A stretch of DNA of 64,000 nt, taken from Thiothrix winogradskyi. GTDB taxonomy: Bacteria > Pseudomonadota > Gammaproteobacteria > Thiotrichales > Thiotrichaceae. Where the stretch lies: the NCBI RefSeq assembly GCF_021650935.1, contig NZ_CP091244.1, forward strand, positions 3,844,001-3,908,000. Direction: 5' to 3'. Below are positions 16,944 through 26,003 of this stretch, in pieces. A program made the position numbers and the translations under genes. Each line of letters begins with the position of its first letter. Positions within the stretch are counted from its first letter, which is position 1. Below the pieces are notes generated by a model. That model was not told the origin of the DNA and made no database searches. It saw only the letters and a program-made list of their open reading frames with translations.

Positions 16944-19900
16944 TTAATTAGAAACGTGCTGATCACGCCAAAACGTCCGAGGTAAAATATCGGACACATC
17001 CACGCTCCCTGCCACGCCATTACCGATAGCATTAGTGCTATCCATCACCGGTAACAGCATTTTCCCCACCCGAATATCCACTGTCTGCTGGCAATCACCC
17101 GCCGTGCATTCATCCACCCCATTCCCGCCTTTCGGGTCAAGGAAGACAATTTGCGCACCACCCAGGATTTCATTCACCCCGGCAACCACCGACTTCTCCT
17201 TCACCGGGTCAATCACCCCATCCCGATCCAAATCCGCGATAGCCTGACCGTTAAACAAATCCAGCACATAAGCACGCGCACTATTCGCTGGTGCATCACA
17301 CGGATTTTCGGTATCGCCATCCGCTGCAAACGTGGTAAACACCACTTTATTGAGGAACGAGACAGCAGGTGCTAGCACCTTTTCCGCCTTGTTCGGCAAG
17401 TCGTAATACCAGCCTTTTTCATTCAAGGTCAGAATATTCTTTCCAGCACTCGCCAAAGCATCGGCTTCGCTCAAGTCTGCGTCGGTCAGCGTCACAAACG
17501 TAGCAGCTACAGGTGCGTAAGCAAACTCATCCCGCAATACGTAAAAACGATCCTCAATCCCCGCATCCTGTGGGTGTGAGCGATAGCCGCTGCCAAGCGC
17601 AATGGTCAGCACCGTTTGCCCCTGATGCTGCATCAACGCCACATCCGGTTCGTAAAAGAACTTGCGCTTGTCTGTACCCGTGCCCCCCAAATCAGCCAAA
17701 GCCGTCAAGGTAGCATCCGCGTAGTCATATAAACCGGCATCAGCATCACGCACATCCGTATCCAGATCGACACGCCACACTTTGCCCCCGGTATCCGCAA
17801 AATACAGGCGGTCGAGCGCACCATTGCGATCCATATCCAACACCCGAATATCGTTAGGAATGCTGTGTGTGAGCAAGCCGCTTGCACCGCTCACGTCATC
17901 ACGCAACGACCACAGCTTTACCCCCGACAAGGCATCCACGATAAACACATCACGCCCCATCGCATCAGCCACCCGCACGGTTGGGTCGATTTCTTCCAGT
18001 GATGCATCAAAGCCTGCACCGAATACCAGCACATCCCGCAAGATCACCGGGTCAGTCACACTGGCTTGAGTACGCATTTTAGCCAATGCCGGTTTTGACC
18101 AGCTTTCGCCTAATTCGGCAAAACCCGTAGTGGCGTTATTGACTGTCCATGCCAATGTTGGCGCAGTCACGTCGGTAATATCCAAGGCGTAATAAGCGTT
18201 GCCACCGCGTCGTAACCCAAAGAACAAATACGCTTTGTCACCGTTACCCGCATCAATTTTGCCATCACCATTCTTATCCAACATCCACGGCACTAACGCA
18301 CCATCCACGCCGTAAAAGTGGGTTTTGGGTTGGTTGTTGTCGTAAAAATGCCGGATATTTTTTAACAAGGTTTGCGGCATGAATGCCCATTTTTCCGCAC
18401 CGTCGTCGGTATCAAACACGTGCAGGAAACCTTCATTGCTGCCCACCATCACGTAGCTTTTGCCGTCAATATAATCCAGTACCACGGGTTTGCTGTTCAT
18501 AATGTCGCCGATATGGTGGCGCACCGTGCTGCCATCCTTGTCATAACCGCGTGCAAATGCGAGCAAACTGTCACGCACGGCATCCGTCATCCCTGCATCG
18601 CCCAGCAACGTTTTGCTGATATTGGGATTGGTTGCGCCATCCAAATCGCCCAACATGCCGCCTGCATCGGTATACAAATTACGGCTGGCAGGGTTCAGCA
18701 AGGCGGCGGCACCGCCTGCGGGTACAGTTTTACCATCAGCAGTAGCGGAGATTGACCATTCATCCCATGCTGCATCGGTGAATTGACCTTTGTCGTCAAC
18801 AGCGGGCTTATTGTTTTTCGTGCTGTAGATTTGCCCTTTCTGAATATCCACCACGCCGTCGCCGTCCGCATCAATCGGGGATTTAGCGACCTTGAATTTC
18901 TTCAGATTACCCGACCACAACGGCAACATACTGCGCTCAAACACCGGAATGTACACATTGTCACCGTGCGCCAACATACTGTTTTTATCCACACTGTACG
19001 TTGGAGAGCTAAACGACGACGACACCGAATCAATTTTTTCCAGAATGCTGTTAAAGCTCTTGGTCAAGTCTTCAAGGTTATTCGCCGTGAATGCTCCATT
19101 GGATGCCCCATCCGTCATATTGGCAAGGCTAGCAAGGTAATCGGTGCCCGCCTTATCTTCCACGCCAAACGCCACGGTGAACGTACCAATCGCTTGTTTG
19201 CCATCAATACCGCTGGTTTGATCGCTATTCGCCTGAAAATGGGTTAACTCAGCACCACAGGTTCCGCTTTTATAACCATGTGGCGCATCGTTGCCACAAT
19301 TCTCGCCCTTACCAGTCAGGGTTTGCACTGCATTTTTGCGTAAGGGGTATTGGTTAATTCCACCGCCCGTGCTGGCACTGCCTGCGTATTCGGGGCGACC
19401 ATCTGACATAAGCACCACATAGTTGGCTTGGCATTCATGCTCAATCGGGGAAATATAGCGCTTTGCCCCACCACAGACGGTTTCCTGCTGTTTACAGATC
19501 TCTTCCTCAATCACCTCTTCTTCGACGCAAACATTCTTGGTGTCGGTCTTAGGTGTTGTGCAAGTAAATCCCCCCGTGCATTGCTGCACATCCTTGTTAC
19601 AAGCCACATCGGTGCATTGCTCCACGTCTTTCATGCAAGCCACCTCGGTGCATTGCTGCACATCTTTCATGCAGTCGACCGGCTTGCAACTATTGATAGG
19701 CTTACCGGATTCATCGTAACCACTGATGGTGCACTCTTGGCACGTACTCGCTTCCTGAACTGTTTTACAATCCTGGCACATACCGGCTTGTTTAACTTTT
19801 TTACAATCCTTACACACACTCGCTTGTTGCACCGTCTCCCAGCCACAACATTGATTTGTCAACTCAGTGGTTGTTGTCTCGATCTTCTCTGTTTTACAAA

Positions 19901-20648
19901 CCGTGTGGGTCTGTGTCTTACAGTCCAGCAACGGTAACGCTTCATCACACTGCTTGGCAGTGTTATTACACGATGTCTCATTGGTCTGGCAGTTTAAGGT
20001 CGTATCGTTCACATACGTAGCCGGATGCGCGGCACGTACCTGATCTGGCGCTAAATTCCCAAAATCGACCGTTTCCCCACGGTAATAACGGCTGGCTTCG
20101 TATAACGCATCCACGATGGGTGTATTGCCGCCCGCACTCCAACTGTTGGCAACGTCTTGCAGAAACGTCCGTACCGGCTGGGCAGCACCGGTAGGATTCG
20201 GCAAATTATCTTCTCCTAGCGGAATGCTGGCTTCGATAATGGATTTGGCACTGCCATTACCATCCTTATCCAAATCAATGGGTTTAACTGGGAAACTCAC
20301 CCCATTCGCTTGATTTTCGCTGTGTCCGCCGTAGCGCATCAGCCCGATATTCAGATTGCCGGGGGCGGATGCCAATACCGTGCTGACTGCCTCCTGCATC
20401 ACCTGCATCCGTGTTTTGCCGCCGCTATCGGGTACGGTATTTTTATTGACGCATGTCGTGTCTGGCTTGTCGTACAGCCCGTTGCTATCCGCTTTGCACT
20501 CCATACTGAGAGATGTATCCAACACAAATAAGATATTGGGATTCACACTCACGCCTTGCGAGTAGTAAATTTCCGCATCATCTGCCATCAACGCAGCAGA
20601 AAACAGCAGCGGAATCGCGGGCAACAAACGACCAAGCAAACGTTTCAT
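16944..20648 (-). CDS. pilY1: PilY1-type pilus adhesin with cysteine-repeat insert (copy 2, upstream)
   Basis: Second PilY1, also 1,234 residues but diverged. It has a signal peptide, a vWA domain with FVLDTSLSME (Asp44) as the MIDAS start, the YVVLMSDGRPEY strand, and the same C-terminal propeller with DMDRNGALD near residue 935. Between the vWA strands it carries two arrays of 12-residue cysteine repeats. The first (about residues 272-307) has units such as QAGMCQDCKTVQ, the second (about 324-360) units such as VACMKDVEQCTD. These would form disulphides in the periplasm. It follows pilE and precedes the other copy by 50 bases. Confidence 0.92.
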   Translation of the reverse strand: MKRLLGRLLPAIPLLFSAALMADDAEIYYSQGVSVNPNILFVLDTSLSMECKADSNGLYDKPDTTCVNKNTVPDSGGKTRMQVMQEAVSTVLASAPGNLNIGLMRYGGHSENQANGVSFPVKPIDLDKDGNGSAKSIIEASIPLGEDNLPNPTGAAQPVRTFLQDVANSWSAGGNTPIVDALYEASRYYRGETVDFGNLAPDQVRAAHPATYVNDTTLNCQTNETSCNNTAKQCDEALPLLDCKTQTHTVCKTEKIETTTTELTNQCCGWETVQQASVCKDCKKVKQAGMCQDCKTVQEASTCQECTISGYDESGKPINSCKPVDCMKDVQQCTEVACMKDVEQCTDVACNKDVQQCTGGFTCTTPKTDTKNVCVEEEVIEEEICKQQETVCGGAKRYISPIEHECQANYVVLMSDGRPEYAGSASTGGGINQYPLRKNAVQTLTGKGENCGNDAPHGYKSGTCGAELTHFQANSDQTSGIDGKQAIGTFTVAFGVEDKAGTDYLASLANMTDGASNGAFTANNLEDLTKSFNSILEKIDSVSSSFSSPTYSVDKNSMLAHGDNVYIPVFERSMLPLWSGNLKKFKVAKSPIDADGDGVVDIQKGQIYSTKNNKPAVDDKGQFTDAAWDEWSISATADGKTVPAGGAAALLNPASRNLYTDAGGMLGDLDGATNPNISKTLLGDAGMTDAVRDSLLAFARGYDKDGSTVRHHIGDIMNSKPVVLDYIDGKSYVMVGSNEGFLHVFDTDDGAEKWAFMPQTLLKNIRHFYDNNQPKTHFYGVDGALVPWMLDKNGDGKIDAGNGDKAYLFFGLRRGGNAYYALDITDVTAPTLAWTVNNATTGFAELGESWSKPALAKMRTQASVTDPVILRDVLVFGAGFDASLEEIDPTVRVADAMGRDVFIVDALSGVKLWSLRDDVSGASGLLTHSIPNDIRVLDMDRNGALDRLYFADTGGKVWRVDLDTDVRDADAGLYDYADATLTALADLGGTGTDKRKFFYEPDVALMQHQGQTVLTIALGSGYRSHPQDAGIEDRFYVLRDEFAYAPVAATFVTLTDADLSEADALASAGKNILTLNEKGWYYDLPNKAEKVLAPAVSFLNKVVFTTFAADGDTENPCDAPANSARAYVLDLFNGQAIADLDRDGVIDPVKEKSVVAGVNEILGGAQIVFLDPKGGNGVDECTAGDCQQTVDIRVGKMLLPVMDSTNAIGNGVAGSVDVSDILPRTFWRDQHVSN
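19563..19836. repeat. 36-bp tandem repeats encoding cysteine modules in PilY1
   Basis: Two groups of degenerate 36-bp units, each coding for 12 residues with two cysteines, at about 19728-19836 and 19567-19680. They lie inside the upstream pilY1 reading frame and keep that frame, so copy number can change without breaking the gene. Confidence 0.75.
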
Positions 20649-20669
20649 GTTGTACCTTCTTATTTTTGC

Positions 20670-21119
20670 TTACCAACAGACCGTGGAGGCAGCATTACTG
20701 CTGTCTTTCGCTGTTTTAGTACCACGGTTATTCAGCGTTAATTCCTGACAAGGTTTATCATGAACCTGCGGCTTACCGGTTGCGGGTGCAGCACTTGCTA
20801 CATACGCTGTACAAGCAGCCGCTGCCAGCCCGGTACATGTGCCGGGGGTTGGGGCAATGCTTAAGCCATACTGCCCCTCGGCACTGGTGGCGGCATACCC
20901 TAGTTGCGTCAGATCTTTGGCGTAACTGCGATTGCGTAGAAAATAAGCCTCCTGACGTTGCGCAATTTCCTGTAGCGCCACTTGTGCATCGGCACGACGG
21001 CTTTTTTGCACCTGCGCGGTATAGCTGGGGTAGGCAATCGCAGCCAAAATCCCCAGAATCGCCACCGTGATCATGAGTTCTATCAGGGTAAAACCTTGGT
21101 GCTTTTTTATTGTTGTCAT
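20670..21119 (-). CDS. pilE: Type IV pilin PilE
   Basis: Minor or structural type IV pilin of 149 residues. The prepilin peptidase site is QG followed by FTLIELMITVAILGILAAIAYPSY, with Glu5 of the mature protein present. The globular part has RRADAQVALQEIAQRQEAYF and the usual C-terminal cysteines. It lies between pilX and the first pilY1, as in minor pilin operons, so a pilus-initiation role at the tip is likely. Confidence 0.93.
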   Translation of the reverse strand: MTTIKKHQGFTLIELMITVAILGILAAIAYPSYTAQVQKSRRADAQVALQEIAQRQEAYFLRNRSYAKDLTQLGYAATSAEGQYGLSIAPTPGTCTGLAAAACTAYVASAAPATGKPQVHDKPCQELTLNNRGTKTAKDSSNAASTVCW

Positions 21120-21132
21120 GATTAATTCCTGC

Positions 21133-21672
21133 TTAGTTGATTTTGGGAACGGGCTTTAACACACCTTCGGAATGCCTGCTTTGCGCCCCCGTACCCGATA
21201 AGGATGCAGCGGCATCAGTGGTAAATACACGGCAGGCAATACCGCCAGCATCCGGCGTCATTTCGGTCGTCATCGCAATGCCTTTTAAGGGCGGGCAACC
21301 GGACTCATCACCCATTGATGACTGCGCGGTAACTGCCACACCACTGGTATTGTCGGTGTAGCCATCATTCCAAGTACCATCCGCTTGCGCAGCCTCAACC
21401 GCCCTCATATCATCCATTTTACGTACCCGATGTATGCCATTTTCGGCGGTTCCCTTTTGAACGGTCAGCATCACCTCATACAAACTGCGGGACTTGTTGA
21501 GCATCGAATCCGCGCCTTGGAACGTCAGCATGTAAGTCATCTGGTTCCCCGCAATACGGCTATCAACCGTTGCCATGCGGGTTGCCGCAATGCCAATGAC
21601 CGTTAACGTTAAGAGAATCACCATGCCCCACACGAGCACCGCACCTTGTTGTTGATTTTTACTGGTTTGCAT
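21133..21672 (-). CDS. pilX: Minor pilin assembly protein PilX
   Basis: PilX-like protein of 179 residues. The N-terminus NQQQG followed by AVLVWGMVILLTLTVIG is a pilin-type helix, but it lacks the Glu5 found in the other pilins, as is usual in PilX. RIAGNQMTYMLTFQGADSML is the conserved segment after the helix. ATG 21672 is preferred over a longer frame that would overlap pilW by 65 bases. Its position between pilW and pilE supports the assignment. Confidence 0.87.
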   Translation of the reverse strand: MQTSKNQQQGAVLVWGMVILLTLTVIGIAATRMATVDSRIAGNQMTYMLTFQGADSMLNKSRSLYEVMLTVQKGTAENGIHRVRKMDDMRAVEAAQADGTWNDGYTDNTSGVAVTAQSSMGDESGCPPLKGIAMTTEMTPDAGGIACRVFTTDAAASLSGTGAQSRHSEGVLKPVPKIN

Positions 21673-21682
21673 AGTTATTACC

Positions 21683-22549
21683 TTAACCTTCAACGACGTT
21701 GCGCAAATGAATGACCGTGGTATACACCGACCGTTGGAAGCGATCATTACGATTCAGCGTTACATCCAACACGTCATAAGACTTAGCTTCTGCCACTGGC
21801 AATACCGGCTCTAACGACCTGACCAAAATACCTGTTTTGATACTTATCACCCGCTGCCATGCGGAGGCTGCGGATACCCCCGTTGCATTCAGGTACTGCT
21901 CGACATTGCCATCGGCATTCGCATCCACACCATACAAAAATTGAACATTTTCAACGCCATTGGCAATGGGTGTCGCACTGGTATTGCGCGAACCGAAACA
22001 CATCAAAGTCGGATGTCCGGTACTTTCATTAACAAAAAACGTGTTGTAGATGAGTGCGGCTTCCATGCTAGGGGCTTCACCCACGCGACAATCCTCAGGC
22101 AGTACGCCATTAGCGCAATCGGTAAATAAGGTAGGATCACCCAAAAAACGTACACTGACGGCATCGCCTGTAGCGGTCACACCATCCGGCTTATAATTAT
22201 CCTGCGCTGCTCGTGCGGCAAATGTCGTCAAATTCAAACTTGGATGCACCCCACTATTAGCACCGTCACAAGCAGCTTTAGGTGGAGTAGTGCCGCCGAG
22301 AGGGTACATATACTCAACAATTGGCAATTTTGTCGGGGTGGCATAACCCGCGTGTTCCAAATGCTTGGTTAGCGCATTCAAAGCAATCCGCGCAGTTTCA
22401 TCCATCAGGGAGAGTTGGTCACGGGCATGGTAATTGCGCTTGCTGCTCATATAAACGGTGCCGACACCAGCGACTAACACCAAGCTGACCACCATAGCGA
22501 TCATCAATTCGATTAAGGAAAGCCCGCGCTGTTTATTGCTGTATTTCAT
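21683..22549 (-). CDS. pilW: Minor pilin PilW
   Basis: PilW, 288 residues. It has the class III signal KQRG followed by LSLIELMIAMVVSLVLVAGVGTVY with Glu5, and the family segment RDQLSLMDETARIALNALTKHLEHAGY. The C-terminus, with DVTLNRNDRFQRSVYTTVIHLRNVV, is typical of PilW. It probably forms part of the tip initiation complex with PilV, PilX, PilE and PilY1. It follows pilV by nine bases. Confidence 0.9.
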   Translation of the reverse strand: MKYSNKQRGLSLIELMIAMVVSLVLVAGVGTVYMSSKRNYHARDQLSLMDETARIALNALTKHLEHAGYATPTKLPIVEYMYPLGGTTPPKAACDGANSGVHPSLNLTTFAARAAQDNYKPDGVTATGDAVSVRFLGDPTLFTDCANGVLPEDCRVGEAPSMEAALIYNTFFVNESTGHPTLMCFGSRNTSATPIANGVENVQFLYGVDANADGNVEQYLNATGVSAASAWQRVISIKTGILVRSLEPVLPVAEAKSYDVLDVTLNRNDRFQRSVYTTVIHLRNVVEG

Positions 22550-22558
22550 GCTTTCCCC

Positions 22559-23155
22559 TTATAAAACCGCATTGAGGTTAATGGTGAAGGTTTCAATGCC
22601 GTCTGCAACATCCGCACCCGTCCCTGCGAAATCTGCCTGGCGCGTAGCGTTACGCTCATCCCATTGCAGATTAACGGTCACACCATTACTGCAATCGCCT
22701 GTCGGACACGTAATTTGCAACTGCCCACCCATCAAAACATTGCTGACCCCTGTGCTTGAACCATACCCGCATAAGGTTTGATGAAGGTCGTAAGTTGCCA
22801 GTTCTTCATGGCTACAAAGAGCAGTTGCACAGTCCTTTGATGGCTTTTTCGTAAGATCGGCACAATGAGTCGCCGCATTGGTCAGATTCGCTAACAGATA
22901 ACTAGATTGCGGCACTGGTGTTGAAGCAGTGCTCATGCGAAACACTTCTGCACGATTTGCCCGCATTTTTTCCAGCAAATCATGCACAATCCAAGTCGCT
23001 TGTTGCATCTGATAAGAATTGTGCGTGGTCTTCATCCCGGCAATTTGCAGACCGGCAAGACCTAACAAACCGGTGGACAGCACCACTGTGGCAATTAACA
23101 CCTCAATCAGGCTTAAACCTGACTGCTGGCGTCGAGAAGCTAAACGTATCGGCAT
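22559..23155 (-). CDS. pilV: Minor pilin PilV
   Basis: PilV, 198 residues, the first gene of the minor pilin operon. The signal is QQSG followed by LSLIEVLIATVVLSTGLLGLAGLQ. The motif NSYQMQQATWIVHDLLEKMRANR after the helix is characteristic of PilV. No fimT/fimU or rseP-type gene precedes it, so the operon is shorter than in Pseudomonas. Confidence 0.9.
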   Translation of the reverse strand: MPIRLASRRQQSGLSLIEVLIATVVLSTGLLGLAGLQIAGMKTTHNSYQMQQATWIVHDLLEKMRANRAEVFRMSTASTPVPQSSYLLANLTNAATHCADLTKKPSKDCATALCSHEELATYDLHQTLCGYGSSTGVSNVLMGGQLQITCPTGDCSNGVTVNLQWDERNATRQADFAGTGADVADGIETFTINLNAVL

Positions 23156-23304
23156 AGAGCCACCTATTACTTTTATGATTGGAGGCGTATTAACTAAGGC
23201 TATTATACTGAAAACTGAAACCTATGCTGGAAAAACACAACTTATGCCGACAAGCTGTAGTATTCTGGGAACCAATGGTAATTGCACAGTGATTAAGCAG
23301 CCCA

Positions 23305-23330
23305 TAAAAAAACCCCGGAGAACCGGGGCT
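23305..23330 (-). terminator. Terminator between the 60-aa ORF and pilV
   Basis: On the minus strand CCCCGG-TTCT-CCGGGG is followed by seven T residues. It would end any transcript coming from the short ORF at 23434-23616 and insulate the pil operon. Confidence 0.8.
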
Positions 23331-23433
23331 ATAAACTCTCAACTCATGACCATCACACTACTATGTTCCCTTAGGAGTCGTGATAGCCAAGCAAATAGTT
23401 CATGACGTTGACAATCATTTTTAATGCACCGTT

Positions 23434-23616
23434 TCAATGCACTCTCAAGGAAAATGTAGGGTCAAAAGTCGACCTCATGCCACCTTCCCGCAGCAAACGC
23501 TCCAATTGTTTGCCCAGATCACCTAAATCCTGACGATAAAGAATCAAACCATCTAACAAAAGTTGAGCAGTGCTACGCTGCCCTACGCTATTTCTACCCA
23601 CAAGCCTTCTATTCAT
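23434..23616 (-). CDS. Small hypothetical protein (60 aa)
   Basis: Unrecognised 60-residue basic protein starting MNRRLVGRNSVGQRS, with a central amphipathic LLLDGLILYRQDLGDLGKQL. GGGGAG lies eight bases before the ATG, a TATAGT box lies about 45 bases upstream, and a strong terminator lies about 100 bases downstream, so it looks like a compact independent transcription unit. No domain is visible, and it could also be a non-coding RNA locus. Confidence 0.4.
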   Translation of the reverse strand: MNRRLVGRNSVGQRSTAQLLLDGLILYRQDLGDLGKQLERLLREGGMRSTFDPTFSLRVH

Positions 23617-23687
23617 TGATAAGCTCCCCGTCTTTGACTGACCACTAGTACTAACCCTCGGTTTAACTATAGTGCAAAAATGATTTT

Positions 23688-23704
23688 TTGGCGTTGTCTT
23701 TGCA
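23688..23704 (+). promoter_or_regulatory. Candidate sigma-54 promoter upstream of the FGE-domain gene
   Basis: TTGGCGTTGTCTTTGCA has GG and GC dinucleotides separated by ten bases, the -24/-12 spacing. It lies 60 bases upstream of the ATG at 23765. A sigma-70-like pair (TTGGGG, 18 bases, TATATT) also exists nearby, so the assignment is tentative. Confidence 0.35.
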
Positions 23705-23764
23705 CTAAATTTGGGGATAATACAAGAAGTTTAGTATATTACCTGTTACTAATTGAGCAAGATA

Positions 23765-24649
23765 ATGACAGAAACCCTCACTTATGAATCACATACCGTA
23801 TTTGTTGACGAGTTAACACCCCAACAAATTACGCAATTACAACAAGCTACCGCTCAGGCGTACCACTTACCCCCTCAGTTTCATGACACCCTGAAAACCG
23901 GTCGCAGTGGTCCTGAATTAGCAATCATCCCTGCCGGGCGTTTTGAAATGGGTTCAGAACCTAGCGAACACGGGCATCAGCGTGACGAAGCGCCGCGTCA
24001 CCTTACTATGGTTCGTAAACCCTTCGCTATTGGCATTTACCCCATCACGGGTGAAGAATTCCGGCTATTTCGCGAGGATACCGAGTGGTTTTTACGCCCG
24101 GAACTCATCTGGCATGAAGGTCGCTACCCCGCCATCAATATTCGCATGGAAGATGTTAAACTGTTCTTGGCATGGTTAAGCCTGCAAACAGGTCAGAAAT
24201 ATCGCCTGCCAACCGAAGCTGAATGGGAATATGCGGCGCGTGCTGGCACGACTACCCCGTTTCATCATGGCGAAGATGTCAGTTGCCGTGAGGTACATTT
24301 CAACCCGTTTTTCCCTTATCGGGAACAGCGGGAGAAACGCCGGTGGTACCTGCCACATTGTTTCCCCAGCCCCAAAGCCAGCGAAGTAGGGTTACAAGCC
24401 CCAAATGCGTGGGGCTTACACGATATGCACGGCAATGTGTGGGAATTCACCCAAGATCACTGGACAACTTCCCATCTGAACGCTAACCGTGATGGTAGCC
24501 CGTCCATTGCCGCCAGCCCTTACTGGTATGTCACTAAGGGTGGCTCGTGGTTTGACCCCGCCGCCCGCGCCCGCAGCGCCGCCCGCAAAAAACGCTACAT
24601 GGATGAAATGGATACCAACCTTGGCTTCCGCCTAGTCAGGGAGCTTTAG
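23765..24649 (+). CDS. Formylglycine-generating-enzyme (FGE-sulfatase) domain protein
   Basis: SUMF1/FGE-sulfatase-domain protein of 294 residues. It has IPAGRFEMGSEPSEHGHQ near residue 55, YPITGEEFRLF, the LPTEAEWEYAARAG motif, LHDMHGNVWEFTQDHW and the C-terminal GGSWFDPAARARSAARKK ending LGFRLVREL. The domain occurs in true sulfatase activators, ergothioneine enzymes and many proteins of unknown role. The paired cysteines of genuine FGE are not evident, so sulfatase activation is not supported. ATG 23765 is chosen over TTG 23753. The last bases overlap the convergent pyrC stop. Confidence 0.85.
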   Translation: MTETLTYESHTVFVDELTPQQITQLQQATAQAYHLPPQFHDTLKTGRSGPELAIIPAGRFEMGSEPSEHGHQRDEAPRHLTMVRKPFAIGIYPITGEEFRLFREDTEWFLRPELIWHEGRYPAINIRMEDVKLFLAWLSLQTGQKYRLPTEAEWEYAARAGTTTPFHHGEDVSCREVHFNPFFPYREQREKRRWYLPHCFPSPKASEVGLQAPNAWGLHDMHGNVWEFTQDHWTTSHLNANRDGSPSIAASPYWYVTKGGSWFDPAARARSAARKKRYMDEMDTNLGFRLVREL

Positions 24650-25983
24650 CGCTCAAATTCCAGTGCCATGCCAACAGGTGCAACGTCCAGCAATTTGCCG
24701 TCTTGCCACACCAACTGACCGTTAACCAAGGTGGCGGCAATGCTGGAACGGAATTCATAGCCATCAAACGGTGTCCACCCGCACTTCGACAAACTGTTAG
24801 CGTGCGTCGATGTGAAGGGTTTTTCCAAATCGACTAACACCAAATCTGCCCAATAACCCTCACGGATATAACCCCGCTCTTTAATATTGAACATTTCCGC
24901 CACTGCGTGGCTGGTCTTTTCGACAATAAACTCCAGCGTGAAAATCTCATCCTGATAATGTTCCAACACCAGCGGCAGCGCGTGCTGCACCAATGGCAAC
25001 CCGGAGGGCGCTTTGAAATAGCTGGGGTTGTGTTTCTCCTCCCACGTATGCGGCGCATGATCCGTGCCGATAACATCCAGTCTGCCATCCAGCAATGCCT
25101 GAATAATGCCCGCCCGATCTTCGGCTGTTTTAATCGCGGGGTTGCACTTGATTAATGCGCCTTTGCTGGCGTAATCCTCATCCGCAAAGTGCAGGAAATG
25201 CACGCAAGCTTCGGCGGTAATGCGCTTATCTTTCAGGGGAATATCCGCAAACATCTCGGCTTCTTTTGCCGTGGAAATATGCAAAATATGCAAGCGTGTC
25301 CCACAACGTTTTGCCAATTCCATCGCCATTGATGACGATTTGTAGCAAGCTGCCTCACTGCGAATGGTAGGGTGCAAACTAAACGGAATATTGTCACCGT
25401 AAATACTGCGGAAACTTTCCTCATTTTCCATAATGGTCGGGGTATCTTCACAATGTGCCGAAATCAGGGTCGGCGCATGTGTAAAAATTTGCTCCAATAC
25501 CTCTGGGTCATCAACCAACATATTGCCGGTTGACGCCCCCATGAAGACTTTTATCCCACAAGCATCCCTAGGGTTTAATGCCTTAATCGCTTCCAGATTA
25601 TCGTTGGAAGCACCAAGGTAGAAGGCATAATTCCCCGCTGCCCGACCTGCCGCCAACTGTTTCTTGTCGTTGAGAATCGCCGACGTCAGTGTATTTGGGA
25701 TGGTATTGGGCATATCCATAAAACTGGTGATGCCCCCGGCTACGGCTGCACGGCTTTCCGTTGCCATATCCGCTTTGTGCGTCATTCCCGGTTCACGGAA
25801 ATGCACTTGATCATCAATCATACCGGGTAGCAAATGACGCCCTGCGGCATCCAGCACTGCAACACCCGGTGCTGATAAGTGCTTACCGATCGCGGCAATA
25901 CGTCCATCATGGACTAACACATCCGCCTCGACAATCTGCCCTTCATTGACAATATTGGCATTGACAATCAACAGTGAACTCAT
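24646..25983 (-). CDS. pyrC: Dihydroorotase-family amidohydrolase
   Basis: Class I dihydroorotase-type enzyme of 445 residues. Active members close carbamoyl aspartate to dihydroorotate in pyrimidine synthesis. Domain features are LLPGMIDDQVHFREPG near residue 51, ITSFMDMPNT, KVFMGASTGNML, the metal ligands in SAHCEDT and LHILHIST, and IGTDHAPH with the catalytic Asp. The first His of the usual HxH metal motif is Gln59 here (QVH), a variant I also associate with a large sub-branch of this family. Follows folA on the same strand, 20 bases after it. Confidence 0.85.
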   Translation of the reverse strand: MSSLLIVNANIVNEGQIVEADVLVHDGRIAAIGKHLSAPGVAVLDAAGRHLLPGMIDDQVHFREPGMTHKADMATESRAAVAGGITSFMDMPNTIPNTLTSAILNDKKQLAAGRAAGNYAFYLGASNDNLEAIKALNPRDACGIKVFMGASTGNMLVDDPEVLEQIFTHAPTLISAHCEDTPTIMENEESFRSIYGDNIPFSLHPTIRSEAACYKSSSMAMELAKRCGTRLHILHISTAKEAEMFADIPLKDKRITAEACVHFLHFADEDYASKGALIKCNPAIKTAEDRAGIIQALLDGRLDVIGTDHAPHTWEEKHNPSYFKAPSGLPLVQHALPLVLEHYQDEIFTLEFIVEKTSHAVAEMFNIKERGYIREGYWADLVLVDLEKPFTSTHANSLSKCGWTPFDGYEFRSSIAATLVNGQLVWQDGKLLDVAPVGMALEFER

Positions 25984-26003
25984 GGGGAAGAGTCTCCTTG
26001 GGA

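Noticed and set aside
19567..19836. Regular 36-bp repeats resembling a CRISPR array
   Set aside because: The units abut without unique spacers, keep the pilY1 frame, and encode cysteine modules. No cas genes are nearby.
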